In this document: positions 6,801-13,719 of the stretch, in pieces
Layout: every line of letters begins with the position of its first letter
How positions within the stretch are numbered: the first letter of the stretch is position 1
NCBI GenBank assembly: GCA_030605745.1
Contig: JAUWHT010000142.1
Location: forward strand, 1 to 14,759
Direction: 5' to 3'
Origin: Pirellulales bacterium
Lineage (GTDB): Bacteria; Planctomycetota; Planctomycetia; Pirellulales; Thermoguttaceae
Length of the DNA: 14,759 bases
Notes under the pieces: generated by a model
What the model saw: only the letters and a program-made list of their open reading frames with translations
Told to the model about the DNA's origin: nothing
The model's database searches: none
Position numbers and translations under genes: made by a program

Positions 6801-9800
6801 TACCGAATCTCCTTCAAGCTGACCGACTCAAAGGGCCACACCATCGAAGGTGGATACTTGTTTACCATCATCGGTGAAGGGTTCGACGGCTCGCAGTTCC
6901 GCTTCAACAACATCGAACTGGTCCCCGACAAGCGGGAGTACAAGCCGGGCGAGAAGGTCAAGCTACAAATCAACACCGATCGGGTCGGCAGCACCGTGCT
7001 GCTGTTCACCCGGCCCACCAACGGCATGTACCTCAAACCGAAGGTGCTGCGGCTCAACGGCAAGAGCACCGTCGAAGAGATCGGCGTGATGAAGAAGGAC
7101 ATGCCCAACTTCTTCGTCGAGGCGGTCACAGTGGCCGACGGCCGGGTGTACACCGAGTCGAAGGAAATCGTCGTCCCGCCCGAAAAACGCGTGCTGAACG
7201 TGGAGATCAAGCCCTCGTCCGAGGCCTACAAGCCGGGCGAGAAGGCCAAGGTCCAGCTCAAGCTGACCGATTTCTTCGGCAACCCATTCAGCGGCTCGAC
7301 CGTGGTGGCCATCTACGACAAGTCGGTGGAGTACATCTCCGGGGGCAGCAACGTGGGCGGCATCAAGGAGTTCTTCTGGAAGTGGCGTCGACACCACCGC
7401 CCGCGCACCGAGGCCAACCTCGGCCGCTTCTTCCGTAACCTCATCCGGAAAGACACTATCGGGATGGGTAACATCGGGGTGTTCGGCGCCACGGTGGCCG
7501 ATGACCTGGACTTGCTGGAAGAGGGAGAGGGCCAGCACGTCGTGCTGCGGACGCTGGGACTTCGCACTGATGGTATGCGCTTCGGAGGTATGCGTGGGAG
7601 GGCCAAGGGTATCAACGGCATGTCGATGAAGCGGGCTGCGGCAATGCCCGCTCCCGGGGAGCCCGCGAGCGCCGAGCTTTCGGCCATGGTCGCTGCCGAT
7701 AAGGTGGAGGAGAAAGGCGGAGCAGCCGCACCCGAAATGGTCCAACCCACTGTGCGCAAAAAGTTTGCCGATACGGCGCTCTGGGTCGCCGCACTCGAGA
7801 CCGACAAGGACGGCACCGCCGAGGTCGAACTCGAGATGCCCGAGAACCTGACCACCTGGCGGATTAAGGTCTGGGGCATGGGCCACGGTACGAAGGTCGG
7901 CCAGGGCCAGACCGACGTGGTCACTCGCAAGGATCTCATCGTGCGGTTGCAGGCCCCGCGGTTCTTCATCCAGACGGACGAGGTGGTGCTCTCGGCCAAC
8001 GTACACAACTACCTGAAGGATAAGAAGGTCATCAAAGTGGTAATGGAATTGGATGGCGAGTGCCTGCAACCCATCAATGAAAAAACCGGCAAGGTAGTCG
8101 GCCGACGTAGTGACCCAGCCGGTGGATTCAAAGTCTGGCAGACGGTTACTGTCGCCGCCGGCGGAGAAGCGCGGGTCGATTGGCGGGTAAAAGTCGCCGA
8201 CGAAGGCGAAGCGGTCGTCCGCATGAAGGCACTGACTGACGAAGAGTCGGACGCCATGGAGATGAAGTTCCCTTGCTACATCCACGGGATGCTGAAGATG
8301 GACTCCTATTCCGGGTCGATCCGGCCGAAGCAGACCAGCGGCAAGTTTACCGTTCGGGTGCCGGATAAGCGACGGGCGGAGCAGTCACGGCTCGAGGTCC
8401 GCTACTCGCCCACGCTGGCCGGGGCCATGGTCGATGCACTGCCGTACCTGGTCGATTATCCCTACGGCTGCACCGAGCAGACGCTAAACCGGTTCCTGCC
8501 CACCGTGATTACCCAAAAGATCCTACTGGAGATGGGACTCGATCTGGAAGAGATCAAGCAGAAGCGGACCAATCTGAACGCCCAGGAGATCGGCGACGAC
8601 CGCCAACGGGCCAAGCAGTGGCAGCGCTACGACCGCAACCCGGTCTTCGACGAGGCCGAAGTCCGCAAGATGGTCAAGGCCGGCGTGCAGCGACTGGGCG
8701 AGATGCAGCTTATCGACGGCGGCTGGGGCTGGTTCTCCGGCTGGGGTGAACGCTCCTATCCGCATACCACGGCCTACGTCGTCCATGGGCTGCAAATCGC
8801 CAAGCACAACGACGTGGCGCTGCTGCCCGGAATGCTTGAGAAGGGCGTCGCATGGCTGAAACGCTACCAGGACAAGCAGGTTCAGAGGCTCGAAAACGCC
8901 TTAAAAAAGCCCAAGGTCAAGCCCTGGAAGAAGCACTGCGATAACCTCGACGCCTTCGTCTACATGGTGCTGGTCGATGCGGACGTGAAGAACCGGCAGA
9001 TGATGAACTTCCTCTACCGCGACCGCACCAAGCTGGCCGTCTACAGCAATGCCATGTACGGCATCGCCCTGGAAAAACAGGGTGAGAAGGAAAAGCTGGA
9101 GATGATCATGCGAAACATCGGCCAGTTCCTTGTGACCGATGACGAGAACCAGACGGCGTGGCTGAACTTGCCCGGCGGATACTGGTGGTGCTGGTACGGC
9201 AGCGAGTACGAGGCACACGCTTACTACCTGAAGCTGCTCTGCCGGACCGACCCCAAGGGTGAAACTGCTGCAAGGATAGTAAAATATCTGCTTAACAACC
9301 GCAAGCACTCGACCTACTGGAACTCGACCCGCGATACGGCGCTGTGCATCGAGGCCATGGCCGACTTTATCCGCGCCAGCGGCGAGGACAAGCCCGAGAT
9401 GACCGTCGAGGTTTGGATGGACGGCAAACTGCAAAAGGCGGTTGAGATCACCTCGAAAAACCTGTTTGTGTTCGACAACAAGTTTATCATCGAAGGCGAG
9501 AAGATCGAACCCGGCCCGCACGTGGTCGAGCTGCGCAAGAAAGGCACAGGACCGCTCTACTACAACGGCTACATGACCAACTTCACCCTGGAGGACTTCA
9601 TCACCCGAGCCGGCCTGGAGATTAAGGTCAACCGCAAGTACTATCGGCTCAAGCGCGTAGAGAAGACGATCAAGGCCGCCGGCTCACGCGGCCAGGTGGT
9701 CGACCAGAAGGTCGAGAAGTACGAGCGGGAAGAACTGCCCAACCTCTCGACGCTCAAAAGCGGCGACCTGTGCGAGATCGAACTGGAGATCGACAGTAAG

Positions 9801-10088
9801 AACGACTACGAGTACCTGGTCTTCGAGGACATGAAGCCCGCCGGGTTCGAGCCGGTCGATCTGCGCAGCGGCTACACGGGCAACGACCTGGGCGCATACG
9901 TCGAGTTCCGCGACAACCGGGTAGTGTTCTTCACACGGATGCTCGCCCGCGGCAAGCACAGCGTCTCCTACCGCATGAGGGCCGAGATTCCCGGCAAGTT
10001 CAGCGCCCTGCCCACCCGGGTACACGCGATGTACGCCCCGGAACTGAAAGCCAACTCGGACGAGATTAGGCTCAAGGTGGAGGATTAG
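3825..10088 (+). CDS. Secreted thioester-containing alpha-2-macroglobulin family protein
   Basis: 2087 residues from ATG 3825. A signal peptide (MKTLIRFVCCSVLAGIVLG, likely cut after TAQA at ~28) sends it out of the cytoplasm; no lipobox is evident. Residues ~30-400 form a helical, TPR-like N-terminal region that I cannot assign further. Macroglobulin beta-domains follow, including the A2M_N hallmark FFISDRPVYRPKQTV at ~646. Residues 804-850 are an aromatic insertion with many Trp/Tyr. Further MG domains start near 1031 (VPDKREYKPGEK) and 1124. A Met/Gly/Ala-rich stretch (~1245-1310) is in the position of the bait region, and the A2M domain starts at ~1312 (RKKFADTALWVAALETD). The thioester motif is Cys1549-Thr-Glu-Gln (Cys codon 8469-8471), followed by the alpha/alpha-toroid TED (~1535-1850, GGWGWFSGWG). 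The C-terminal receptor-like domain includes VEFRDNRVVFFTRML. Known relatives trap proteases covalently; that role is inferred here. No pbpC partner gene is present. Confidence 0.93.
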   Translation: MKTLIRFVCCSVLAGIVLGNFATAQAADPANQAQRELLLKTEKQGNYKDAYEGFRKLALDPNDDPRKVGEDLDSATRCLQRLNRVGEIDEFREAVIEVHKGNWRLLWAAARNYMNVQHQGFIVAGEFRRGPKRGGRGGKVVNAWERDRIRALQLMQQALPLARQDEKHGEVGNYLLSLAGMLLNNRGYSEAWRLQYLSDLSVLPDYDDGYNYYHQGGRGAPVDEQGKPVYHYTPKTFEDAETDGQRWQWCLEQAIEFSPARRNAVRMQFADFLHNQFGVQTMAHYGWRFGRMKTDDTQEDESGTYALHTLGEKETIAQLASGIKRFELPDEFNFIKIYQQVGQQAKGHYATRALETLGQIFENRRQYPKAVTYWRRLLKDHVRHNDQRKNWQNRLNQIVANWGRFEPVQDQPAGTGASVEYRFRNGTHVAFTAHKINVKKLLDDVKAYLKSNPGRLDWKKVNIGNIGHRLVRENQKQYLVNPNRPDAKWSMALKPRAKHFDKRVTVTTPLQKPGAYLLSARMAGGNTSFIIIWLNDTAIIKKPLPGKTYYFVADAVSGRPIAKANVEFFGYRQKHIKARQYQVLTKQFAELTDADGQVVPDPADQPRDYQWIITATTEQGRFAYLGFTRIWYAQRYDAQYNATKGFFISDRPVYRPKQTVKYKFWVRHAKYDRSDTSDFAGKKLGVEIYNPKGERIVQEQMTADAYGGIRGELKLPADATLGVYRVSVGKPAGKRLRPVYGSGTFRVEEYKKPEFEVTVDAPKEPVMLGEKITATITAKYYFGSPVTNARVKYKILRTSYSKGWYPIAPWDWFYGPGYWWFAYDYNWYPGWKSWGCCRPWPFWWPHRQQPPEVVAEREVEIGPDGIVKVEIDTAVAKAIHPDQDHKYSITAEVVDQSRRTIVGTGQVLVARKPFKVYAWVDRGYYRVGDVIQSGFSAQTLDGKPVEGKGTLTLYRIGYKDGKPIETAVYTEKRSTNAEGRAWRKIKATRAGQYRISFKLTDSKGHTIEGGYLFTIIGEGFDGSQFRFNNIELVPDKREYKPGEKVKLQINTDRVGSTVLLFTRPTNGMYLKPKVLRLNGKSTVEEIGVMKKDMPNFFVEAVTVADGRVYTESKEIVVPPEKRVLNVEIKPSSEAYKPGEKAKVQLKLTDFFGNPFSGSTVVAIYDKSVEYISGGSNVGGIKEFFWKWRRHHRPRTEANLGRFFRNLIRKDTIGMGNIGVFGATVADDLDLLEEGEGQHVVLRTLGLRTDGMRFGGMRGRAKGINGMSMKRAAAMPAPGEPASAELSAMVAADKVEEKGGAAAPEMVQPTVRKKFADTALWVAALETDKDGTAEVELEMPENLTTWRIKVWGMGHGTKVGQGQTDVVTRKDLIVRLQAPRFFIQTDEVVLSANVHNYLKDKKVIKVVMELDGECLQPINEKTGKVVGRRSDPAGGFKVWQTVTVAAGGEARVDWRVKVADEGEAVVRMKALTDEESDAMEMKFPCYIHGMLKMDSYSGSIRPKQTSGKFTVRVPDKRRAEQSRLEVRYSPTLAGAMVDALPYLVDYPYGCTEQTLNRFLPTVITQKILLEMGLDLEEIKQKRTNLNAQEIGDDRQRAKQWQRYDRNPVFDEAEVRKMVKAGVQRLGEMQLIDGGWGWFSGWGERSYPHTTAYVVHGLQIAKHNDVALLPGMLEKGVAWLKRYQDKQVQRLENALKKPKVKPWKKHCDNLDAFVYMVLVDADVKNRQMMNFLYRDRTKLAVYSNAMYGIALEKQGEKEKLEMIMRNIGQFLVTDDENQTAWLNLPGGYWWCWYGSEYEAHAYYLKLLCRTDPKGETAARIVKYLLNNRKHSTYWNSTRDTALCIEAMADFIRASGEDKPEMTVEVWMDGKLQKAVEITSKNLFVFDNKFIIEGEKIEPGPHVVELRKKGTGPLYYNGYMTNFTLEDFITRAGLEIKVNRKYYRLKRVEKTIKAAGSRGQVVDQKVEKYEREELPNLSTLKSGDLCEIELEIDSKNDYEYLVFEDMKPAGFEPVDLRSGYTGNDLGAYVEFRDNRVVFFTRMLARGKHSVSYRMRAEIPGKFSALPTRVHAMYAPELKANSDEIRLKVED
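6234..6371 (+). other. Trp/Tyr-rich insertion inside a macroglobulin domain
   Basis: Residues 804-849 of the macroglobulin contain about 11 Trp, 6 Tyr and 3 Phe in 46 positions, with Pro, Gly and an adjacent Cys pair (WGCCRPW). It interrupts a beta-domain between VKYKILRTSY and the return strand PPEVVAEREVEI. I recall comparable aromatic inserts in other planctomycete macroglobulins. A surface loop for binding glycans or membrane is a guess. Confidence 0.6.
7569..7740 (+). other. Bait-region-like low-complexity stretch
   Basis: Residues ~1249-1306 lie just before the A2M domain and are rich in Met, Gly, Ala, Arg and Lys (GMRFGGMRGRAKGINGMSMK, then an Ala/Pro/Glu part). In alpha-2-macroglobulins the protease-cleaved bait segment occupies this flexible position. 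The assignment rests on position and composition only. Confidence 0.5.
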
Positions 10089-10101
10089 GGGCCTTAATGG
10101 T

Positions 10102-10193
10102 ACAGCCGCCGTCTCGGCGGCTGTCCGTGGGGGCGTCTCGCCCCCAATCGGGCGAGGGCAGGATGCCCTCACTACAGCCGGTGGGACGCCGGC
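10102..10193. repeat. Hairpin cluster between convergent genes
   Basis: Four neighbouring palindromes fill the gap between the macroglobulin stop and the PAP2 gene stop. First, a 10-bp stem ACAGCCGCCG/CGGCGGCTGT with loop TCT (10102-10124). Second, an 8-bp stem TGGGGGCG/CGCCCCCA, again with loop TCT (10128-10146). Third, a 7-bp stem GAGGGCA/TGCCCTC with loop GGA (10154-10170). Fourth, a weaker 5-bp stem GCCGG/CCGGC with a 7-nt loop (10177-10193). TACAGCCG occurs at both ends (10101-10108 and 10173-10180) as a direct repeat. No T-tract follows, so this is not a classic intrinsic terminator, but it may end both convergent transcripts. The build resembles planctomycete intergenic repeats or REP-like elements. 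Confidence 0.75.
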
Positions 10194-10227
10194 GTTACCC
10201 AGCAGGCAGCCGTAAAACGTCGTCCCC

Positions 10228-11229
10228 TCACCGCCGCCACACTATCGCCATGCCCGATAGCTCGGGGGTGAGCATCGGCGTGAGCGAAAAGCAGCGGTTC
10301 ACTTGCTCGGTGTCGTCCACCGCGCGGCAGGCCAGGTAGGCCATGTACCAGCCGAGGACGGCTTGCGATAGGTAGTGGTCGTCGTCGTTCACCCGCGACC
10401 AGGCAGTGAACGTCGAGCAGATGTACAGGCTGCCCTTTGCCCAGGGATTTTCGGTCATCTTGGCGGCCGTAATGAAGGGCACCGCGCCGACGAAGGCATG
10501 GCCGCTTACGGCATTGCTGTCGTCAAACGGTTTCCAGCGTGATCCGACGTCGGCTTCGTTGGGACTCGAGCCGCCGAGGCAGTACTGCATAAATACCATG
10601 GGCGGCGTGCCGACCAGGTAGCCGCGGGTGACCCGGTCGCCGAAATCGCCCGCGGTGCCGATCAGCGGGCGGCCCTCGAACATCCCGCCGACCAGCCCCA
10701 GCCCGGCGAAGGCCGGTATGAATATCTGCCCCTCGCCGAACGTCTTCCAAAAGGCGGCGAAGTCGTCGCAGCCCGAGCTGCGAACGTCCCGCTGGTACCA
10801 ATTCTGAAAGTCCTCGTCCAGGTTCGTGTTAGCCAGCACCGACGCGCCGGCAACGGCGTACAGCAGGTCGGACATCGTGTACCACGAGTAGTAGTTGCGG
10901 TAATCCGACCGGATGTTGCACCGCAGCTCCCGGAAGTCCGATCGCAGCCGCGCTCCGAATCTGCCTGGAGCGCAAACCGGTTCCTCCGGTATCAATTGGC
11001 GAGCCTGCTGGTGGTTCGGTCGCCGACAGAGTCGCCTCCCACAAGAGACCTTAGTGCTTGACCATGTGGAGCATACCCCGGCGCCGATTGCCCGGCCTTC
11101 AGTCGGTTGCAGGTGGGAAACGGGATCGCACAGCCGGGCAAACCTCCACTGCTGACTGCACGCCCCACAGGCCGCCAGAACAAGCCCTCCAAGTACCGCC
11201 GCCCGCAGGCGATCCACGCTGCTCATCAT
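10228..11229 (-). CDS. Lipoprotein-type PAP2-superfamily protein with degenerate catalytic motifs
   Basis: 333 residues from ATG 11229; AGAGG at 11237-11241 gives a 7-nt spacing, better than an upstream in-frame GTG at 11289. The N-terminus (MMSSVDRLRAAVLGGLVLAAC) is a lipoprotein signal with lipobox L-A-A-Cys21. The three PAP2/chloroperoxidase phosphatase motifs are recognisable but altered. The K-x6-RP motif reads QYCLGGSSP (Gln215, Ser222), PSGH reads VSGH (His244 kept), and SR-x5-H-x3-D reads SRVNDDDHYLSQ (Ser278, Arg279 and His285 kept, Asp replaced by Gln289). Intact relatives remove phosphate from lipid phosphates. With the Lys and first Arg gone, this one may be weak, inactive or changed in chemistry. 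Hydrophobic stretches near residues 120-135 and 155-170 fit the membrane-associated helical fold. It converges on the macroglobulin gene. Confidence 0.75.
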   Translation of the reverse strand: MMSSVDRLRAAVLGGLVLAACGACSQQWRFARLCDPVSHLQPTEGRAIGAGVCSTWSSTKVSCGRRLCRRPNHQQARQLIPEEPVCAPGRFGARLRSDFRELRCNIRSDYRNYYSWYTMSDLLYAVAGASVLANTNLDEDFQNWYQRDVRSSGCDDFAAFWKTFGEGQIFIPAFAGLGLVGGMFEGRPLIGTAGDFGDRVTRGYLVGTPPMVFMQYCLGGSSPNEADVGSRWKPFDDSNAVSGHAFVGAVPFITAAKMTENPWAKGSLYICSTFTAWSRVNDDDHYLSQAVLGWYMAYLACRAVDDTEQVNRCFSLTPMLTPELSGMAIVWRR

Positions 11230-11237
11230 GTGGCAAC

Positions 11238-11262
11238 CTCTGCGCAGGGATGCGGCGCAGAG
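11238..11262 (-). promoter_or_regulatory. Hairpin masking the ribosome site of the PAP2 gene
   Basis: A perfect 8-bp stem CTCTGCGC/GCGCAGAG with a 9-nt loop lies just upstream of the PAP2 start. In the minus-strand transcript the 3' arm includes most of the AGAGG ribosome site (11237-11241), so folding would hide it. This could set low or conditional translation; no aptamer-like structure is apparent. Confidence 0.45.
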
Positions 11263-11502
11263 CAAGTAAAGCGTGTGTGTGCGCCGCACGAAAAGAGCCT
11301 GGGCCGTTAAGCTCGACCGTCAGGAAGCACACCGCGGGAGGTATGCGTCCGGTCGCCTTAGTTCATCGGAGCTTACCCGGCAGGAACATTAGGCACGACC
11401 GCTACCCCGGGCACAGTCCTCCGAACCGGAAGATGCGCCCGCAATTTACCCAGTTTGACCGTACGCAGTGGTTGGGCATCAGGCAGTACGCCAGAATTCG
11501 GG
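11263..11502. other. Intergenic spacer upstream of the PAP2 gene
   Basis: A 240-nt spacer between the stop of the DUF6282 gene and the PAP2 leader hairpin. I see no convincing gene, T-tract terminator or consensus promoter on either strand. It presumably holds the PAP2 promoter, because the arrangement is same-strand with a long gap. A small GTGC/GCAC palindrome lies near 11280-11290. Confidence 0.3.
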
Positions 11503-12480
11503 TTATTCATTCAGCAGCCACCGCGGATTCTCATTTATCATTCTGGTGATATCCGGCTTCGAGATGTTGCAGGCGAGCAGCAGACGGATGAAGAGCTTCA
11601 TGCCCTCAACCGGATGAACGTTGACGACCGTGCCCAGGTCCGTGGCCACGACTGTGCGCTGCGGGGTTACCTGCTTGATGATCTCGATCATTTCGAACGG
11701 GTCGCAATTGGGGTTGTTGAAGTTGGGTACTGCACCGTACATGAACAGTCCGATGTACGCGCCCATGCGGCCCATCTCGGCCTGCTGCTCGATGGTGGCC
11801 TTGGTGACGTTCCAGTCGGGGTGCGTGACGATGATCCGCTTGACGCCGGCTTTCTTGGCTTCTTCGATGACCACAAATCGCTCCTTGGTGCCTGCATGGC
11901 AGGGGTCGAGGATGATGTCGTGCTCGGCCACCATTGCGAAGATCTCTTTCAAGGCCGGCACCGGCTCGTCGTTGTCGTCGAGCAGCCGGATGCCGCCCTC
12001 TTTGCCCATCACTCGGCAGTGATGCGCGGAGTGGTGGCTCGGCAGCCAGACTACCTTCGCGCCGAGCTTGATCGCCATTTCCACCGACGCGGGGTTGAGC
12101 CCGCCGACGTAGTTGTTCAGCACGATGCCGCCGTACACCTGTGCGGGCTCTCTCTCGACCGAGTCTGCGTACCGATCGACTGCCTGCTGCACCAGCGGCG
12201 CGGTCATGGCCGTGGGAAAGGTATGGGACTTGAACACAACGCCGCCCATGCCCGCGTCGGTCGCTCGCTTGGCAATGTTCACCTGGTCCCAGCCGGTGTC
12301 GATCTCCGGGTCGGGAAAGGCGTGCACGTGCATGTCGATCGCACCGTACATCAGTTCGTCGACCTCTTCCTCCGTTATGGTCATGATCCGGTCGCCCATC
12401 TCGAGGATTGTCGAGTATGCGCGCCGGGCATCTTCGCGCCACTTGGGCTCCATTGACAGTTCGAACACGTCGTTTTTCAT
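11503..12480 (-). CDS. DUF6282 family amidohydrolase-like protein
   Basis: 325 residues from ATG 12480, with an ideal AGGAGG six bases upstream; a longer in-frame start at 12567 would run through the inverted repeat and is rejected. After an N-terminal helical part, GAIDMHVHAFPD supplies the HxH pair (His51, His53). Lys84 follows in VVFKSHTFPT, then His195 (DPCHAGTKER), His220 with Asp222 (VTHPDWNVT) and Asp281 (VATDLGT). This order (HxH, Lys, His, His, Asp) matches the metal-ligand plan of the amidohydrolase superfamily, so a metal-dependent hydrolase or lactonase is likely. Blocks such as VYGGIVLNNYVGGLNP and VVWLPSHHSAHH are what I associate with DUF6282. There is no signal peptide, so it is cytoplasmic. 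The cupin upstream on the same strand is a plausible partner. The substrate is unknown. Confidence 0.85.
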   Translation of the reverse strand: MKNDVFELSMEPKWREDARRAYSTILEMGDRIMTITEEEVDELMYGAIDMHVHAFPDPEIDTGWDQVNIAKRATDAGMGGVVFKSHTFPTAMTAPLVQQAVDRYADSVEREPAQVYGGIVLNNYVGGLNPASVEMAIKLGAKVVWLPSHHSAHHCRVMGKEGGIRLLDDNDEPVPALKEIFAMVAEHDIILDPCHAGTKERFVVIEEAKKAGVKRIIVTHPDWNVTKATIEQQAEMGRMGAYIGLFMYGAVPNFNNPNCDPFEMIEIIKQVTPQRTVVATDLGTVVNVHPVEGMKLFIRLLLACNISKPDITRMINENPRWLLNE

Positions 12481-12486
12481 TGTTGA

Positions 12487-12492
12487 CCTCCT
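12487..12492 (-). promoter_or_regulatory. Ribosome binding site of the DUF6282 gene
   Basis: AGGAGG on the minus strand, six bases before ATG 12480, followed by TCAACA. It is one of the strongest ribosome sites in the window and fixes the short start. Confidence 0.8.
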
Positions 12493-12497
12493 ATCAT

Positions 12498-12580
12498 AAA
12501 GCCGCGACCGGTGGTCGCGCCACCGGCGACGGGAATACTTTGCGATAACGTGTGTGGGCGCGACCACCGGTCGCGGCTTT
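12498..12580. repeat. Perfect 24-bp inverted repeat with nested hairpins (REPIN-like)
   Basis: The arms at 12498-12521 and 12557-12580 are exact reverse complements over 24 bp, separated by 35 nt. The left arm starts AAAGCCGCGACC. Each arm also folds on itself: CGCGACC/GGTCGCG with a 3-nt loop (GGT on the left, ACC on the right). Two self-complementary units in inverted orientation is the layout of a REPIN, a mobile doublet of REP sequences usually spread by RAYT transposases. It sits between the cupin and DUF6282 genes, where it could also act as a terminator or an mRNA-stabilising structure. No transposase is in the window, and multi-copy status cannot be judged here. Confidence 0.8.
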
Positions 12581-12610
12581 GTGATGATGACAAAAACCTC
12601 TCTCGACTAT

Positions 12611-13051
12611 TCATGTGGACTTCCAACCGACCGCGTCCACGGCGGCGTCTTCGGGGATCGGCCCGATGAACTGGTAGCCGGTCTCGTCGAAGTGCGTCGC
12701 GCCCGGATAGAAACCGACGACCTCGATGTTTTCGGTCGGGTGCGTGTTCTTCATCCAGTGCGAAACGCCTTTGGGCAGGTAGTATGCGCAGCCCGGCTTC
12801 AGCTCGTAGACCTTGCCGCCCGCGCCCTTCAGCCCGTGGCCTGAGATGATGTAAACGAACTCATCGCAATCGGTGTGCAGATGTTCGGCGTGGAATCCGC
12901 CGGGATAGAAAGTCGCGCGGAAGAGGCATCCCGACGATGCAGGCAACGCCCCTCGACCCATGAGAATCCGCGCCGAGTTCTCGGCGAAATCCTCCCGCTC
13001 TTCCAGAGGCAGGGCCTCAACGTCCTCGTAACGAACCATGTAAATCTCCAT
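12611..13051 (-). CDS. Small single-domain cupin
   Basis: 146 residues from ATG 13051, with AGGAG nine bases upstream (13061-13065). Both cupin motifs are complete. Motif 1 is G-x5-HxH-x4-E-x6-G with His57, His59 and Glu64 (HLHTDCDEFVYIISG). Motif 2 is G-x5-PxG-x2-H-x3-N with His98 (GCAYYLPKGVSHWMKN). All four metal ligands are therefore present, fitting an Fe, Mn, Ni or Zn site in a beta-barrel. Such one-domain cupins act as isomerases, dioxygenases or sugar/ligand-binding proteins; the sequence does not decide which. It lacks a signal peptide and begins 35 nt after the stop of the DUF4091 reading frame, so it is probably co-transcribed with it. The DUF6282 gene follows after the inverted repeat. 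Confidence 0.87.
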   Translation of the reverse strand: MEIYMVRYEDVEALPLEEREDFAENSARILMGRGALPASSGCLFRATFYPGGFHAEHLHTDCDEFVYIISGHGLKGAGGKVYELKPGCAYYLPKGVSHWMKNTHPTENIEVVGFYPGATHFDETGYQFIGPIPEDAAVDAVGWKST

Positions 13052-13060
13052 GCTCTTACT

Positions 13061-13065
13061 CTCCT
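13061..13065 (-). promoter_or_regulatory. Ribosome binding site of the cupin gene
   Basis: AGGAG (within AAAGGAG) nine bases before ATG 13051, in the 35-nt gap after the DUF4091 stop. It selects the internal ATG over an in-frame upstream codon at 13108 that would overlap the previous gene. Confidence 0.6.
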
Positions 13066-13086
13066 TTCGTGCGTGTGGCGACCCGG

Positions 13087-13719
13087 TCACTGCAACTTCA
13101 ATATCCACTCCGCCACTTTCGCTCGTGTCTCGTCCAAGTCACAGGTTGCGACGCTCAGGTCATTGAGCCATTGCCGTGCTCTATCTGCAACGTCCTTCTT
13201 GCGGGCTGATGTCTTCTTAATCTCTTCTTCAAGCGTCGTGACGTACCGAACGTCGTCAATGCCCTCGCGGAGGGCTTCCCAACAAAGCGTGTCGATCACA
13301 CCGTCCACGGTGGGGTATGTGAACGCGTAGTCACGATGCTTCTCATGGTCGAAGTCATTCCAGATATGTCCGCGACCGTGCTGATAGCAGTAAGGGTGTA
13401 TACCGTCGCACTTGTGCCTCCACCACGTCAGGCCGCCTCCCCGGCGGAAGCTCTGAAGCGACTTCTCTATGACTGGCATTGCGACGGGCCAAAGTATCTT
13501 GTGCCCCAGCTTATGGAACTTCTCTATTTCGTCCAATTCCGTCCACCCCGAAGTAATGCCTATGTCAATCTGCCGTCTTATTGCGTCGTCAATGTGTTCT
13601 CGCCTAAACCAGCAGAATACCTTCCCGCCGGCCTCACGGCAGGCCTTGTAGCTTGCCGTAGTCTGTGCCAGATCCTTGTGAAGAAAAGGCTCGTCAAAGA
13701 AGTACACTTCTTTAGCCAA
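13087..13719 (-). CDS. C-terminal part of the frameshifted GH123-like/DUF4091 protein
   Basis: Open from a TTG codon at 13717-13719, 210 codons long; no ribosome site stands out, so independent translation is doubtful. It opens with KEVYFFDEPF, where the Asp-Glu pair (D9-E10) fits the catalytic pair of GH123-type barrels. It continues with barrel segments (GGKVFCWFRREH, GHKILWPVAM, GGGLTWWRHKCDGIHPY) and ends in the DUF4091 signature TYPTVDGVIDTLCWEALREG-IDDVRY plus a helical tail. It continues the protein encoded at 14755-13712, which stops in the other frame 8 nt inside this reading frame. A single-base change near 13712-13725 would restore one protein of about 557 residues. One sampled line (13201-13260) is 50% G+C, far below its neighbours. 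Confidence 0.7.
   Translation of the reverse strand: MAKEVYFFDEPFLHKDLAQTTASYKACREAGGKVFCWFRREHIDDAIRRQIDIGITSGWTELDEIEKFHKLGHKILWPVAMPVIEKSLQSFRRGGGLTWWRHKCDGIHPYCYQHGRGHIWNDFDHEKHRDYAFTYPTVDGVIDTLCWEALREGIDDVRYVTTLEEEIKKTSARKKDVADRARQWLNDLSVATCDLDETRAKVAEWILKLQ

Noticed and set aside
11455..12456. Plus-strand open frame of 333 codons over the DUF6282 gene
   Set aside because: It is antisense to a well-supported gene with an ideal ribosome site and metal-ligand motifs; the His/Asp/Val-rich product is typical of shadow frames.
12481..12567. Longer DUF6282 start at 12567
   Set aside because: The extension would translate the inverted repeat into an Arg-rich leader, while the AGGAGG at 12487-12492 points to ATG 12480.
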